Source: Kibdelosporangium aridum (GTDB taxonomy: Bacteria > Actinomycetota > Actinomycetes > Mycobacteriales > Pseudonocardiaceae). From it: 64,000 nucleotides of DNA. The stretch lies in NCBI RefSeq assembly GCF_900176515.1, contig NZ_FWXV01000004.1, positions 186,001-250,000 of the forward strand. Direction: 5' to 3'. Under the pieces are notes generated by a model, which saw only the letters and a list, made by a program, of their open reading frames with translations, made no database searches and was not told the origin of the DNA. Shown piece after piece: positions 47,643 through 56,601 of this stretch. The stretch's first letter is position 1; the number at the start of each line of letters is the position of its first letter. A program made the translations under genes and the position numbers.

Positions 47643-48383
47643 ATGTCGACCACCACGCCCGCCATGACCCTGACCGTGCTCGGGGCCGCCACGCCGTTCC
47701 CCAAGCCGGACGAGCCCTGCTCCGGCTTCTTGTTGCAGGCGGACGGCACGTCGATCTGGATCGACGCCGGCTCGGGCACACTGGCCGAGTTGCAGCGGCA
47801 CGTCCCACTTGCTGCCGTCGACGCGATCTGGATCTCCCACTTGCATCCTGATCACTGGGCGGATCTGCTGGCGGCTTGGAACGCCTACGCCAATGATGAC
47901 GCGTTGCCTCGTCCCACAGTCTTCGGCCCGCCGGGATGGACACACAGACTCGACAGCGCACTCGGCCAGCATGGCGCGGCGGCCAAGGTGTTCGAGGTGG
48001 TGGAGCTGGGCGATAGGCTGAAGACGATGGTGGGACCGATCGAGCTGCAGGCCTTTGCGATGCACCACAGCGTGCCGACGTTTGGGGTGCGGGCCGAGGC
48101 GAGCGGCCGCGTCATGGCCTACTCCGCAGATACCGGGCCGTGCAAGGCACTGATTGAACTCGGGCAAGGCGCGGACGTGCTGGTGATGGAGGCGGGGGCG
48201 AGCGAGCCAAGCGAGTTCCACTGCACGCCGGAGGAGGTGGCGCGGACCGTCGGCAATGCCGCACGGGTACTGCTGACGCATCTTGCGCCAGGTCTGGAGA
48301 CTGACGTCGCTGTTGCACGTTTCCAAGCGGTCAGCCCGGTGCTGGTGGATGTTGCGTCAGTGGGTTTTCAGTTGACGCTTTAG
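47643..48383 (+). CDS. Metallo-beta-lactamase-fold hydrolase
   Basis: A 246-residue protein from ATG 47643: MSTTTPAMTLTVLGAATPFP then a metal-binding motif WISHLHPDHWADLLAAWNAY (HxHxDH at about 66-71), an MHHSVPTFGVR segment, SADTGPCKAL with the bridging Asp, and LLTHLAPGLE. It resembles RNase Z/lactonase-type enzymes and small-molecule hydrolases. It follows the XRE-TPR gene by 48 bases and may be in its operon. Substrate unknown. Confidence 0.87.
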   Translation: MSTTTPAMTLTVLGAATPFPKPDEPCSGFLLQADGTSIWIDAGSGTLAELQRHVPLAAVDAIWISHLHPDHWADLLAAWNAYANDDALPRPTVFGPPGWTHRLDSALGQHGAAAKVFEVVELGDRLKTMVGPIELQAFAMHHSVPTFGVRAEASGRVMAYSADTGPCKALIELGQGADVLVMEAGASEPSEFHCTPEEVARTVGNAARVLLTHLAPGLETDVAVARFQAVSPVLVDVASVGFQLTL

Positions 48384-48772
48384 TTGCGCTGCTTAGGCAG
48401 GGAGAGGCGCTGGAGGCGACTAACGACCAAGCGCTGGTAGTGAAGCTCGCGTGAGCATTCTCGTCCGGCCGGACAATATTCCGGCCAGGACGGCGTCCCT
48501 CACGGGGGGATGGGACAACTTGGAGACCTGCAGCCTGTTGACGATGCGCCGGCGTGTGAGGGCTTTGATGTGCAAGATCAAAGAATAAGGCTATGTGCTG
48601 CACTATGCGAATTAGTTTCGCTTCCGCGCCGCCGTACCTATTGTGTTGAGCACTCGGCCGCGGTCAGGCATACTGTGACCTTCTGAAAGTGACGTTCGTA
48701 AAGGCTGTAGCGGGGTAGTTCCTCTCGGCGATGCAGCTCACTGGGCATTGGAAGAGAAAGTAAAGGCTCACG
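48384..48772. other. 389-bp intergenic region
   Basis: No gene found. It contains an inverted repeat GGCCGGA-CAATAT-TCCGGCC near 48468. The region just before the OLD-type gene is AT-richer. A minus-strand frame over 48331-48603 is low-complexity and rejected. Confidence 0.5.
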
Positions 48773-50317
48773 ATGAAGGTTCGTTCCCTGCGCATCGCCA
48801 ACTGGAAGAGTTTTGCCGACAGCGGCACCATCGAGTTGGATGACATCAACCTGATCGTTGGCCGAAACAATAGCGGCAAGTCGGCTGTTCTGCGTGCGCT
48901 TTACCTGATGCAAATCGGTGCTGAAGCTCTGAGCTCTGATGTTCGACTCTTCTCCGGAGAACGTTTTAGTGCAATCGCAACTTCCTTTAGTGGGGGAGAC
49001 CTTATTCGTGATCTAGAGAAATACTTCAGAATCCAGCAAACGCCTCAATCTGACACGGTAATCACGAACGTGCAGCGACAAGGTGCTGACCATCTCGCTC
49101 CCGCAATAACCCTCAAAGTGGAAAATGGTGAGGGGAATATCGGCGCCAATCGAATTTCCCATACCGAGCCGAATAACTTTATCTACCCGTACCTTGCGCG
49201 ACGGAAGGTCACCGCGTTCGACACGCAGGTCGATGGCGATCGAGTTAAGGCGGTGACTCCCGATCTTCGCAACCTAACGGCGAAGGTTCTTCGGCTGGCG
49301 GATAGCACGTACGGGAAGCATGTTGAATTCACTAAACTTTGCGATCAAGTACTGGGCTTTCGCGTTGGTGTGTACGCGGCCGAAAATGGCCAAAAGGTCG
49401 GTCGATCGGTCGGTCCGCATGATCACATACCAATCGAAGCCATGGGTGAAGGTGTCGCCAGTCAGCTTGGCCTCATCGTGGACCTGTGCATGGCAGACGG
49501 CAACCTGCTCCTGATCGAGGAGCTGGAAAACGACATCCACCCGCAAGCACTTAAGGCGATCCTGCGGGTGATCGTCGAAAAGTCAGCGAGCAACCAGTTC
49601 GTCATCAGCACGCACAACAACATCGTGCTCAAGTACCTTGGTGCCGAGAGTAACGCTCGCATCTTCACGGTTGCATCGACCTTTGCAGAGAACGGCGTAC
49701 CGACGTCGACCATTGAGCAGGTCGAGAACACGCCGGCCGCGCGTGTGGAAGTCCTCCGGCAGCTCGGCTACGAGCTGCATGATTTCGACTTCCACGAAGG
49801 CTACCTCTTCCTTGAAGAGTCCTCGGCCCAGACGATCATCCGCGATTACCTGGTGCGATGGTTCACCCCTCGCTTGACGCGCCTTCAGATAGTTTCAACC
49901 AGCGGCGTCGACAGGATAAAGCCCTTCTTTGAGGACTTCCGCCGCTTGTTCCTGTTTACCCATCTCGAATCCCACTACCAGGGTCGTGCGTGGGTCGTGA
50001 CCGATGGCGACGACATCGGAAAGGAGGCGATCGAGAAGCTACAGAAAACGTATAAGGTGTGGGAGCCTGACCACTTCCGCACGTGGTCTGAGGCTGATTT
50101 TGAGCGCTACTATCCAGCAAGGTTCAAAGAGCGAGTGGACAACGTACTGGCGTTGAACCACCACGAGAAGCCAGCAGCCAAGAAGCAGCTCTTGGCTGAG
50201 GTAACACAGTGGTGTGATGACAACGAAGATCAGGCAAAGGCGGCGTTTGCGGCGTCGGCGGCCGAGGTCGTAGCGTTCTTGCAGGAGATCGACCGTAAGC
50301 TGTTTGGGACGCGTTAA
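48773..50317 (+). CDS. OLD-type ATPase with TOPRIM-like C-terminal domain
   Basis: A 514-residue protein. ABC-type ATPase domain: MKVRSLRIANWKSFADSGTI, Walker A GRNNSGKSA at about 30-38, and Walker B LLLIEELENDIHPQAL near 243-258 with QFVISTHNN after it. The C-terminal half has the two TOPRIM acidic motifs, GYLFLEESSAQTIIRDYL (Glu near 347) and AWVVTDGDDIGKEAI (DxD near 411), as in OLD-family nucleases. Relatives include GajA-like antiphage nucleases and the P2 Old protein. No helicase (GajB) partner is seen, so it would act alone. It lies in an accessory region, which favours a defence role. Confidence 0.85.
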   Translation: MKVRSLRIANWKSFADSGTIELDDINLIVGRNNSGKSAVLRALYLMQIGAEALSSDVRLFSGERFSAIATSFSGGDLIRDLEKYFRIQQTPQSDTVITNVQRQGADHLAPAITLKVENGEGNIGANRISHTEPNNFIYPYLARRKVTAFDTQVDGDRVKAVTPDLRNLTAKVLRLADSTYGKHVEFTKLCDQVLGFRVGVYAAENGQKVGRSVGPHDHIPIEAMGEGVASQLGLIVDLCMADGNLLLIEELENDIHPQALKAILRVIVEKSASNQFVISTHNNIVLKYLGAESNARIFTVASTFAENGVPTSTIEQVENTPAARVEVLRQLGYELHDFDFHEGYLFLEESSAQTIIRDYLVRWFTPRLTRLQIVSTSGVDRIKPFFEDFRRLFLFTHLESHYQGRAWVVTDGDDIGKEAIEKLQKTYKVWEPDHFRTWSEADFERYYPARFKERVDNVLALNHHEKPAAKKQLLAEVTQWCDDNEDQAKAAFAASAAEVVAFLQEIDRKLFGTR

Positions 50318-50402
50318 TTTCTTGATGGCGGATGCTGCAGGATAGATAGAGCGGCTTACGCCAGTGAGTTGCAAAGGACCGCTACTGCCAGTTCCTGACG
50401 TC

Positions 50403-50702
50403 TTACTCGGGAGCGCAGACCTCTTCGTCACCGTTGCACTCCCACACGCTCACCGTACAAGCCACATCCCCAAAGTTCTCCAGCTGATACCACAGCGTGT
50501 AGTCCCCATCGCCGTCACGCCTTATTGGTGCAGCGGTGATGTTCTCTTCAACATCCGGCTCGTACGTTAAGCACAGCCGTGGTGGAGGCATTGTGCTTTC
50601 ATATGTCCCCACCTCCAGACGTGCTGCCTGACGCGGCTGAACTGTCACCTGATCAATCATCTCACCATGTCGGTACCTGTCTGCATCCCGAGTCATATTC
50701 AT
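50403..50702 (-). CDS. Hypothetical protein, 99 aa
   Basis: From ATG 50702 behind AAAGGAGGGTAGAAAAG: MNMTRDADRYRHGEMIDQVT, RLCLTYEPDVEENITAAPIR, TLWYQLENFGDVACTVSVWE, ending CNGDEEVCAPE. It is a beta-rich protein with four Cys, two near the C terminus. The pattern resembles the small beta-sandwich partner proteins found beside defence ATPases, but I recognise no family. Confidence 0.6.
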   Translation of the reverse strand: MNMTRDADRYRHGEMIDQVTVQPRQAARLEVGTYESTMPPPRLCLTYEPDVEENITAAPIRRDGDGDYTLWYQLENFGDVACTVSVWECNGDEEVCAPE

Positions 50703-50719
50703 CTTTTCTACCCTCCTTT

Positions 50720-50739
50720 AAGGGACATCACGCTTTAGA
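50720..50739. repeat. 20-bp direct repeat (left), probable target-site duplication
   Basis: AAGGGACATCACGCTTTAGA, identical to 53639-53658. The IS left terminal repeat starts at the next base. Long target duplications have been reported for IS1549, a member of the IS1634 family. Confidence 0.75.
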
Positions 50740-50755
50740 CCTGACTTGGCTCAAA

Positions 50756-52279
50756 TTAGTGCGCACCGCGGTCGTGGATGCGGGTGAGGGCATCGCGGAG
50801 GTCGTCGGGTAGCGGGTCGACGGCGGTGAGGGTGTGCTCGCCGGCCTGGATGTTGATGGTGCGGTAGCGGCGGGTGGTGCGCACGAACTTCTTGATCGAC
50901 CAGCCGGTGGTCTGCTCGATCCACCTGCTGACGGCCAGGGCGGCGAACACGACCGTCAGGTGCGCGTCGATCGACTCGCGCTTGTGGTGGTAGATCGGCC
51001 GCGCACGGAGGTCGTGTTTAGACATTCGGAACGACTTCTCGATGTGGAACAGTCGGTGGTAGGCGTCGATCACGAACTCGGCGGTGACGTCCGGGAGGTT
51101 GGTGACGTAGCCTTTGAGGCCGGCAAGGGCGCGTGCCTTGGCTTCCAGGGTCCGGTTGACACTCTTGGTGGCGCCGGTGAGCTGGATGAACCGGTTGCGT
51201 TTGACCGCGGTCTTGCCGGCGACGGCCTGCTCGGCCTTGGCGACCTGTTCGTCAATGCCGTGCAGGGTGCGCCGAGCCCGGTCCGCCCGGTACTGGTAGT
51301 AGATGATCTGGTCGCGGCGCTGGTCCTTGGGGCCGGCAGGCCAGGGCTGGGTGAAGATGTGCCCGTCGGGGATCTGCTCATCCGGGTGCTCGTGGCGCCA
51401 CGCCTGGACCACGTACGGCACGTCGGGTATCCGCGCGCCGAGGATGAACGACAACCCCGCGGCCTCGATGGCCTGCTGGTTGGCCGCAGAGATCATGCCA
51501 GCGTCGGCCACGACCGTGACATCAGCCAGCTGGTGGGCATCCATGAACGCACGGATGGTCGGCAGCATCGTAGTGGTCTCGCCCCGGTTGCCCTCGAACG
51601 CGTTAACCATCAACGGAAACCCGCTTGCGTCGGTGAGCAGCCCGATCGTGATCTGCGGCTCCAGGCGGCGTTCTTTGGAGAACCCGGGCTCACGGAACCC
51701 GTCCCCGGCATCGGTGTCGAAGTACAAGGTGGACACATCGTAGAGAACCAGTGACGCCGGCCCCAGATCAGCGGTGCGGGCGCACGCCGCGGCCAACTTC
51801 TGCCGCCAGGACTCTTTCGCGAACGCGGGCAGACGCCGCTTGAGGGTCGCGTACGCCGGCGGGTCGAAACCTGCCTCCTCGACCACCCGCAGACTGTCCA
51901 GCTTGCTGGTCGGCTCGACGATCCGTGCCAGCACCAGTGATCGGAACACCTCGTCACCACCAGCGGCCTCCTCGAACCCCAACAGCTGGTAGGCGTGGCC
52001 GAGCGCGTCCCACAGGTACCCCATCCGCGACGACGTGATCGCAAGCGGCCCACCACCAGCACCACTGCCGGCCTGCAACGCCGCGAAGTCCGGGCCAAAG
52101 TCGAGCTCGGGCTGCCCCACAGCCAGACGCTGCCTCGCCACCGCCTTGAGCGCCTCCAACGCCGCATCGTCATGCGCCGAGCCGATGTGCTCGATGTCCC
52201 GCGACCCGCGACGCGAGGAGTGCACGATCTGCACCGCCCTGGCCCCCGACGCCGTCTTCACCGTGCGCACATACGCCAC
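50756..52279 (-). CDS. IS1634-family transposase
   Basis: A 507-residue DDE transposase. It has VLYDVSTLYFDTDAGD (first Asp), FPLMVNAFEGNRGETTTMLP, VTVVADAGMISAANQQAIEA (second Asp) and the C-terminal DAYHRLFHIEKSFRMSKHDL region with the Glu. The spacing and the Y-(2)-R-type region near the Glu fit IS1634/IS1549. It is intact, so the element may still move. Starts at ATG 52279, inside the right terminal segment. Confidence 0.92.
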   Translation of the reverse strand: MAYVRTVKTASGARAVQIVHSSRRGSRDIEHIGSAHDDAALEALKAVARQRLAVGQPELDFGPDFAALQAGSGAGGGPLAITSSRMGYLWDALGHAYQLLGFEEAAGGDEVFRSLVLARIVEPTSKLDSLRVVEEAGFDPPAYATLKRRLPAFAKESWRQKLAAACARTADLGPASLVLYDVSTLYFDTDAGDGFREPGFSKERRLEPQITIGLLTDASGFPLMVNAFEGNRGETTTMLPTIRAFMDAHQLADVTVVADAGMISAANQQAIEAAGLSFILGARIPDVPYVVQAWRHEHPDEQIPDGHIFTQPWPAGPKDQRRDQIIYYQYRADRARRTLHGIDEQVAKAEQAVAGKTAVKRNRFIQLTGATKSVNRTLEAKARALAGLKGYVTNLPDVTAEFVIDAYHRLFHIEKSFRMSKHDLRARPIYHHKRESIDAHLTVVFAALAVSRWIEQTTGWSIKKFVRTTRRYRTINIQAGEHTLTAVDPLPDDLRDALTRIHDRGAH

Positions 52280-52407
52280 GAGAGACAGCCTAGAACCGGC
52301 CGCTTAGTGCGCAGATTTTCGCCGTTCACACGACGAAACCGCAGCTCAACAGCCAGCACCCTACCCAAGATCAGCGATCTTGAGCCAAAGTCAGGTAAGG
52401 TGACGCA

Positions 52408-52764
52408 ATGGTCATGCGGGTGGCGGTTCCCGTGCTGCCGTGCCGAGATGTGCAGGCAGCGCGGTCGTACTTCACGGACGCGCTCGGATTCGACACCATA
52501 TTCACCTGGGAGACCCCACCTAGCTACGCGGCCGTGATCCGCGACACCGCCGAGTTCCACCTGTACGCCGAAAGCAGCGTCGGCCCGGCCAGGGTGACGG
52601 TTGTCGTCGACGACGTCGATTCCTGCCACGACGAGCTGCGCGCCCGCGGCGCCGACATCGTCGAGCCACTGGCTGACCGGCCCTACGGGATGCGCGACTT
52701 CAACGTACGGACACCCGATGGGCACTTGTTGATCTTTAGCCAGCCGCTTACCGAGTACGGGTGA
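52408..52764 (+). CDS. Glyoxalase/bleomycin-resistance (VOC) family protein
   Basis: A 118-residue VOC protein with a single beta-alpha-beta-beta-beta set: RVAVPVLPCRDVQAARSYFT, DALGFDTIFTWETPPSYAAV, FHLYAESSVGPARVTVVVDD, MRDFNVRTPDGHLLIFSQPL. The metal ligand Glu of the second half is at FHLYAE. Its ribosome site (AAGGTGACGCA) begins right at the inner IS end. It is cargo between the two IS right ends. It probably binds or detoxifies a small molecule; substrate unknown. Confidence 0.85.
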   Translation: MVMRVAVPVLPCRDVQAARSYFTDALGFDTIFTWETPPSYAAVIRDTAEFHLYAESSVGPARVTVVVDDVDSCHDELRARGADIVEPLADRPYGMRDFNVRTPDGHLLIFSQPLTEYG

Positions 52765-52767
52765 CCA

Positions 52768-53533
52768 TCAGCGGACCAGCCGGAAGAATGACCGGACCTC
52801 GTCGACGAACAACGCCGGCTGCTCGAACGCCGCGAAGTGGCCGCCCTTGCCGGGCTCGTTCCAGTACCGGATGTTCGGGTCGGCCGGCGCTCCGCCCACC
52901 GCCGAGACGGGCGCTGCAGCTCCTTGGGGAAGACCGAACAGCCGGTGGGTACGGTCACCGGCGCGCCGGCCGACCCGGAGATCCATTCGTTGACCTGCCG
53001 GAGGCTTTCCCAGTACAGCCGGGCGGATGAGGCACCGGTGCCGGGCAGCCAGTAGAGCATCAGGTTGTCGAGCAGCTCATCCCGGGTAATAACCCGATGC
53101 AGGTCGCCACCGGAGTCGGTCCACGACCAGAACTTCTCGACGATCCAGGCGCAGAGGGCGGCCGGCGAGTCGACCAGCTCGTAGCCGACCGTCTGCGGCC
53201 GGGTCGACTGCTGCGCCGAGTATCCGGAGCCCCATTCGTCCGCCTCCCGCAGTGTCGCGAGCGCCGCCCGCTCGGCACCGGTGAGGTCGTCCAACGTGGC
53301 CGGATCGGGCGGTGCGAGCGGCGGCATGAGATGGATGCCGGCGACCCGATCGGGTTGCCGTTGACCGATGCTCGTGGCGATGCTGGTGCCCCAGTCGCTG
53401 CCCTGGGCGCCGAACCGCCGGTAGCCGAGCCGGGCCATCAGCTCGCACCACGCGTCGGATATCCGCTCGATCCCCCACCCCGGCGCGGCCGGCTTGTCGC
53501 TGAAGCCGTAACCGGGAAGCGATGGGCAGACCC
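52768..53533 (-). pseudogene. Epoxide hydrolase-like gene, 5'-truncated and frameshifted
   Basis: The frame contains LPGYGFSDKPAAPGWGIERI, GAQGSDWGTSIATSIGQRQP (nucleophile region of alpha/beta hydrolases), and CSVFPKELQRPSRRWAERR. The N-terminal ~100 residues are missing because the IS right end begins at 53533. Near 52890 the frame changes: PADPNIRYWNEPGKGGHFAA, then FEQPALFVDEVRSFFRLVR follows in another frame, matching the normal ending of the family. Not functional. Confidence 0.82.
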
Positions 53534-53638
53534 CTAGAACCGGCCGCTTAGTGCGCAGATTTTCGCCGTTCACACGACGAAACCGCAGCTCAACAGCCAG
53601 CACCCTACCCAAGATCAGCAATCTTGAGCCAAGTCAGG

Positions 53639-53658
53639 AAGGGACATCACGCTTTAGA
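53639..53658. repeat. 20-bp direct repeat (right), probable target-site duplication
   Basis: AAGGGACATCACGCTTTAGA, identical to 50720-50739 and directly after the outer IS terminal repeat. Confidence 0.75.
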
Positions 53659-53874
53659 TGTGCCCATTATTAAGTGCTCTTGCTTTACAAGGCGGCCCAA
53701 CCTTGCGAAAATGAGATATGCCTTAATCCGTACACGGGGCCGAAGGCAAATGTGAACAAGACGTGCATATATGCTGTGTGTTCACATGCACGTGGATGGC
53801 AGTACTGCTATTCAAAGGATACACTTTTTACTAAATCATAGTCAACAGTAAGTTGGTAGGACACTCGTCGCTTC
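53659..53874. promoter_or_regulatory. AT-rich region upstream of the HTH-methyltransferase gene
   Basis: AT-rich in contrast to its neighbours. It contains TGTGAAC...GTTCACA around 53750-53786 and TGCATATATGC near the middle, a likely promoter and operator region. No gene found. The fused gene's own HTH may bind here. Confidence 0.45.
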
Positions 53875-55101
53875 ATGCAGTATTACAAAAATATTGAAAT
53901 CTCTAAGAGGTACCACGTCTCTTTAACCGCCGTCGCTAAGTGGATCGAGGCTGCCAAGCGAGGCAGGATTGAGTTACAGCTACACCGCATAGGTGTAAGG
54001 GCCTACATCGCCAGCACCGCCAAGAACCAGCTGGTGATGGACGAGCTGGCTCGACAGGGCAAGAAGTTCATCAACAGCCGGTCCCGCAAGACCGTCCGGC
54101 CGAGCCAGCATTTCTATGAGCTCTACAGCCGCCAGGAAATCTTCGACATCATCGCCAACATCGAAAAGCATCGCGAGATACCGCTGCAATACGTCTACTT
54201 CGACGGCGGGGCCGAGTACTGGGACAAATACATGCAGAAGCTGCTCAGCGACGAGACACCCAACACGCTCACCAGCACCCTCAAGCTGTTGGAGTTGGCG
54301 CATGGTGCCATCACCAACCTGATCGGTGAACACAGGCGCATCAATGTGATCGACCTCGGCGTCGGCAACGCCATGCCGGTCCGCGGTCTACTGAGCCACC
54401 TGCTGGCTGAAGGCCGGCTCCACCGCTACCTCGCCCTCGACGACAGCCAGGCCATGCTTGACATCGCCGAGCGCAACGTCAAAGCGTGGTTCGACGGCCA
54501 GGTCAACTTTGAGGGCTACGTCCGCGACATCCTGACCGACCGCTTCGACGACCTGATCGCGGCCGACTCGTTTGACGGCAGTGACTCGCTGAACCTGGTA
54601 CTGCTGCTCGGCGGCACGCTTTCCAACCTGCCCGACCCTGAACACACCCTCCAGCTCATCCACCGCAGCATGGACCGGCGTGATCTGCTGGTATTTACCC
54701 GGAAGCTGGACACGCCGCAGGCCCGCACGTTCTTTGACTTCAACCCTGACGACAGCGTGGCGCCACTACCACCAAGCCAGAAGATGATCCCGGATCTATT
54801 GAACATCGACGAGTCGTTTTATGACGTGGAGCAGCTGTTTGACCCGACTGATCAGGCGCGCTACATCCGTATCCGACTCAAGGTAACACTATCCATCGTG
54901 TTTGAGATGGGCGGCCGGGAGCGCACCGTCACCCTAGACAAGGGCGAAGCGTTGCTGCTCTGGCGGGCCAGGCATCAGAACACGCTGGATGTTATCCGGC
55001 AGTTTGACCGCAACAACTTTGAGCTGCTCAACACCAGCAAGATGAGAAACAACGAGTATATCCTGCTGGTGTATGAGGTGAGGGAGGATGCGGGGCGGTA
55101 G
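53875..55101 (+). CDS. HTH domain fused to EgtD-like (histidine N-alpha) methyltransferase
   Basis: A 408-residue protein. The N terminus (about 1-45) is HTH-like: NIEISKRYHVSLTAVAKWIE, AAKRGRIELQLHRIGVRAYI. The rest follows the EgtD/DUF2260 methyltransferase family: a SAM-binding VIDLGVGNAMPVRGLLSHL at about 157-175, the following acidic residues in RYLALDDSQAMLDIAERNVK, LLLGGTLSNLPDPEHTLQLI, and a C-terminal beta barrel (VTLSIVFEMGGRERTVTLDK). EgtD trimethylates histidine in ergothioneine synthesis. No ergothioneine genes (egtB, egtC) are near, and the fused HTH suggests regulation. Substrate uncertain. Confidence 0.8.
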   Translation: MQYYKNIEISKRYHVSLTAVAKWIEAAKRGRIELQLHRIGVRAYIASTAKNQLVMDELARQGKKFINSRSRKTVRPSQHFYELYSRQEIFDIIANIEKHREIPLQYVYFDGGAEYWDKYMQKLLSDETPNTLTSTLKLLELAHGAITNLIGEHRRINVIDLGVGNAMPVRGLLSHLLAEGRLHRYLALDDSQAMLDIAERNVKAWFDGQVNFEGYVRDILTDRFDDLIAADSFDGSDSLNLVLLLGGTLSNLPDPEHTLQLIHRSMDRRDLLVFTRKLDTPQARTFFDFNPDDSVAPLPPSQKMIPDLLNIDESFYDVEQLFDPTDQARYIRIRLKVTLSIVFEMGGRERTVTLDKGEALLLWRARHQNTLDVIRQFDRNNFELLNTSKMRNNEYILLVYEVREDAGR

Positions 55102-55158
55102 ATACGTCTTTTCTAACCGACCAGCAGGTTGTGATCTCTGTGATTTACGTCTGAACCG

Positions 55159-56601
55159 CTAGGCTCTGGCGAACTTAGGCTCGCTCATAGTTAGTATGAC
55201 ACCCGTGCATCCAATGAAGCCTTCGGGAATCGAGACCGTGGCAGACAGCGTAAGTTCCTGAACTGTCTGCGGCACATGAAGGTGGAAGCCTTCTTTGTTG
55301 GGTCTGGCGTAGAAATCAAGGAACCCTTTTGACGTTGGGTACGTCGGATCGTCACTTCTTACCTCCCATTCAATCTGCGCATTTGCACAGCCGTATGGAG
55401 GATAAGGGCCGGTTACGGCAAGGTAGGCTGAAGCGGCAATAAGGAACTTGTCACGTTCGGCTGGCCGGAGCTTGGTATCGAGCTTACCCTTGCCAGCGAT
55501 CACAGGAATGTTCCAAGAGACCTCGTTGTCTTCAAGCGCTCCGTCTGTCCCCACTTGCATCGGGGCGTCACCCCGGGCATAAGCGAACCGCACGGTCATA
55601 ATGTCATCTGTTGGTGGCGTCCCGCCGAGCGATAGAATCACCACGATACCAGTAGCAACAAGCGCGATTGCGAGGCTGACAGCCGCCGCCCGGTTTCGAC
55701 GGCGCATTGTGCGAAACCTGGTCGCAAGTTGCTTTCGACCGATCGGCGGTAGAAGCTCGGCCGGCTCTTCCGGCGCGTCGTGGTTCTCCGCTGGCTGGGA
55801 ACTTGAAGAAGCTGGTTCCTCGTCTTCTTTCGTCAACAGAGGTACCGTCAGCGCAGGAGCAGACTCTTCCTTCAACGCCGTAAGCGCCACCGGCTCTTGT
55901 TTCACGGTGGGGATTGCTGCCGCCGCGTCTGCACTATCGGTGAGGGTATCGGCGTGTCGCGGGCCGTCTAGCAAAGCGCCATTCAACCCGGTCGGCTCTG
56001 GTTGGTTGGCTTGTAGGAATTTGGTGAGCTTTCCGTCTTCGTTGTCGAGGTAGGTGCAGAGTTCGTCGACGAATAGTATGAAGGCCATAGTCTCACGGCG
56101 AATTCCTTCGAAGTCGCCGTCAGTCTCGACAAGGCTGAGCCATGTGTGAGTCTTGCCGAGAGGGTGAACGCCAACAATCTTACGGACCTCGCGACCGAAG
56201 CGATCGAAGTGTGCGGGCGCGTCGCGCTTTCCTTTATTCTTTTGTCCGCCCTCCTCTTTGTATGCTCTCCAGATATCCCTAATTTCGTCTGTAGACATCT
56301 CTTCCGTTGAACCGGGCGCCTTGTTGGTCAAGCCCAGCAAGGAACCGGCCGTGCGCACCCACTCCTCGTGCGACATGAACGCCGTAATTTTCAGCAGTCG
56401 GCGGGCCGCGTCCATCCGGTGTTTTTCAGTCGGCTCGCTTGGCAGTATCGCCGTCGGTATGAGGTCGAGCAGCACGGTACAACGATCGGCCAAATGGTCG
56501 AGTGGCTCGGGACCTATTTTGGATTTTTCGAGTTGCTCGCTCGTCATGGCGGCAACGGCCTCAAGCCCTTCTCGAAGCGGCCATATCAGGTCGCCGTCCA
56601 T
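55159..56601 (-). CDS. Single-TM protein with cytosolic helical domain and outside beta domain
   Basis: A 480-residue protein from ATG 56601 behind GGAGGGAGGAGGGTAACG. The N-terminal ~210 residues are helical (GDLIWPLREGLEAVAAMTSE, SHEEWVRTAGSLLGLTNKAP). An acidic, Glu/Pro-rich linker follows, then one TM (about 305-325, AAAVSLAIALVATGIVVILS) and a ~150-residue beta-rich outside domain (YLAVTGPYPPYGCANAQIEW, ATVSIPEGFIGCTGVILTMS). The topology resembles the protein at 31939-33168, although the outside domain differs. No family recognised. Confidence 0.7.
   Translation of the reverse strand: MDGDLIWPLREGLEAVAAMTSEQLEKSKIGPEPLDHLADRCTVLLDLIPTAILPSEPTEKHRMDAARRLLKITAFMSHEEWVRTAGSLLGLTNKAPGSTEEMSTDEIRDIWRAYKEEGGQKNKGKRDAPAHFDRFGREVRKIVGVHPLGKTHTWLSLVETDGDFEGIRRETMAFILFVDELCTYLDNEDGKLTKFLQANQPEPTGLNGALLDGPRHADTLTDSADAAAAIPTVKQEPVALTALKEESAPALTVPLLTKEDEEPASSSSQPAENHDAPEEPAELLPPIGRKQLATRFRTMRRRNRAAAVSLAIALVATGIVVILSLGGTPPTDDIMTVRFAYARGDAPMQVGTDGALEDNEVSWNIPVIAGKGKLDTKLRPAERDKFLIAASAYLAVTGPYPPYGCANAQIEWEVRSDDPTYPTSKGFLDFYARPNKEGFHLHVPQTVQELTLSATVSIPEGFIGCTGVILTMSEPKFARA

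Larger units (their letters stand above)
50740..53638. mobile_element. IS1634-family element with captured cargo
   Basis: The left terminal repeat CCTGACTTGGCTCAA (50740-50754) pairs exactly with TTGAGCCAAGTCAGG at 53624-53638. An inner right end TTGAGCCAAAGTCAGG at 52380-52395 has one extra A. The ~105-bp right end (52290-52395) is repeated at 53534-53638. Between the two right ends lie 1.1 kb of cargo: a VOC gene and a broken epoxide hydrolase. The outer ends are bounded by 20-bp direct repeats. Confidence 0.85.
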
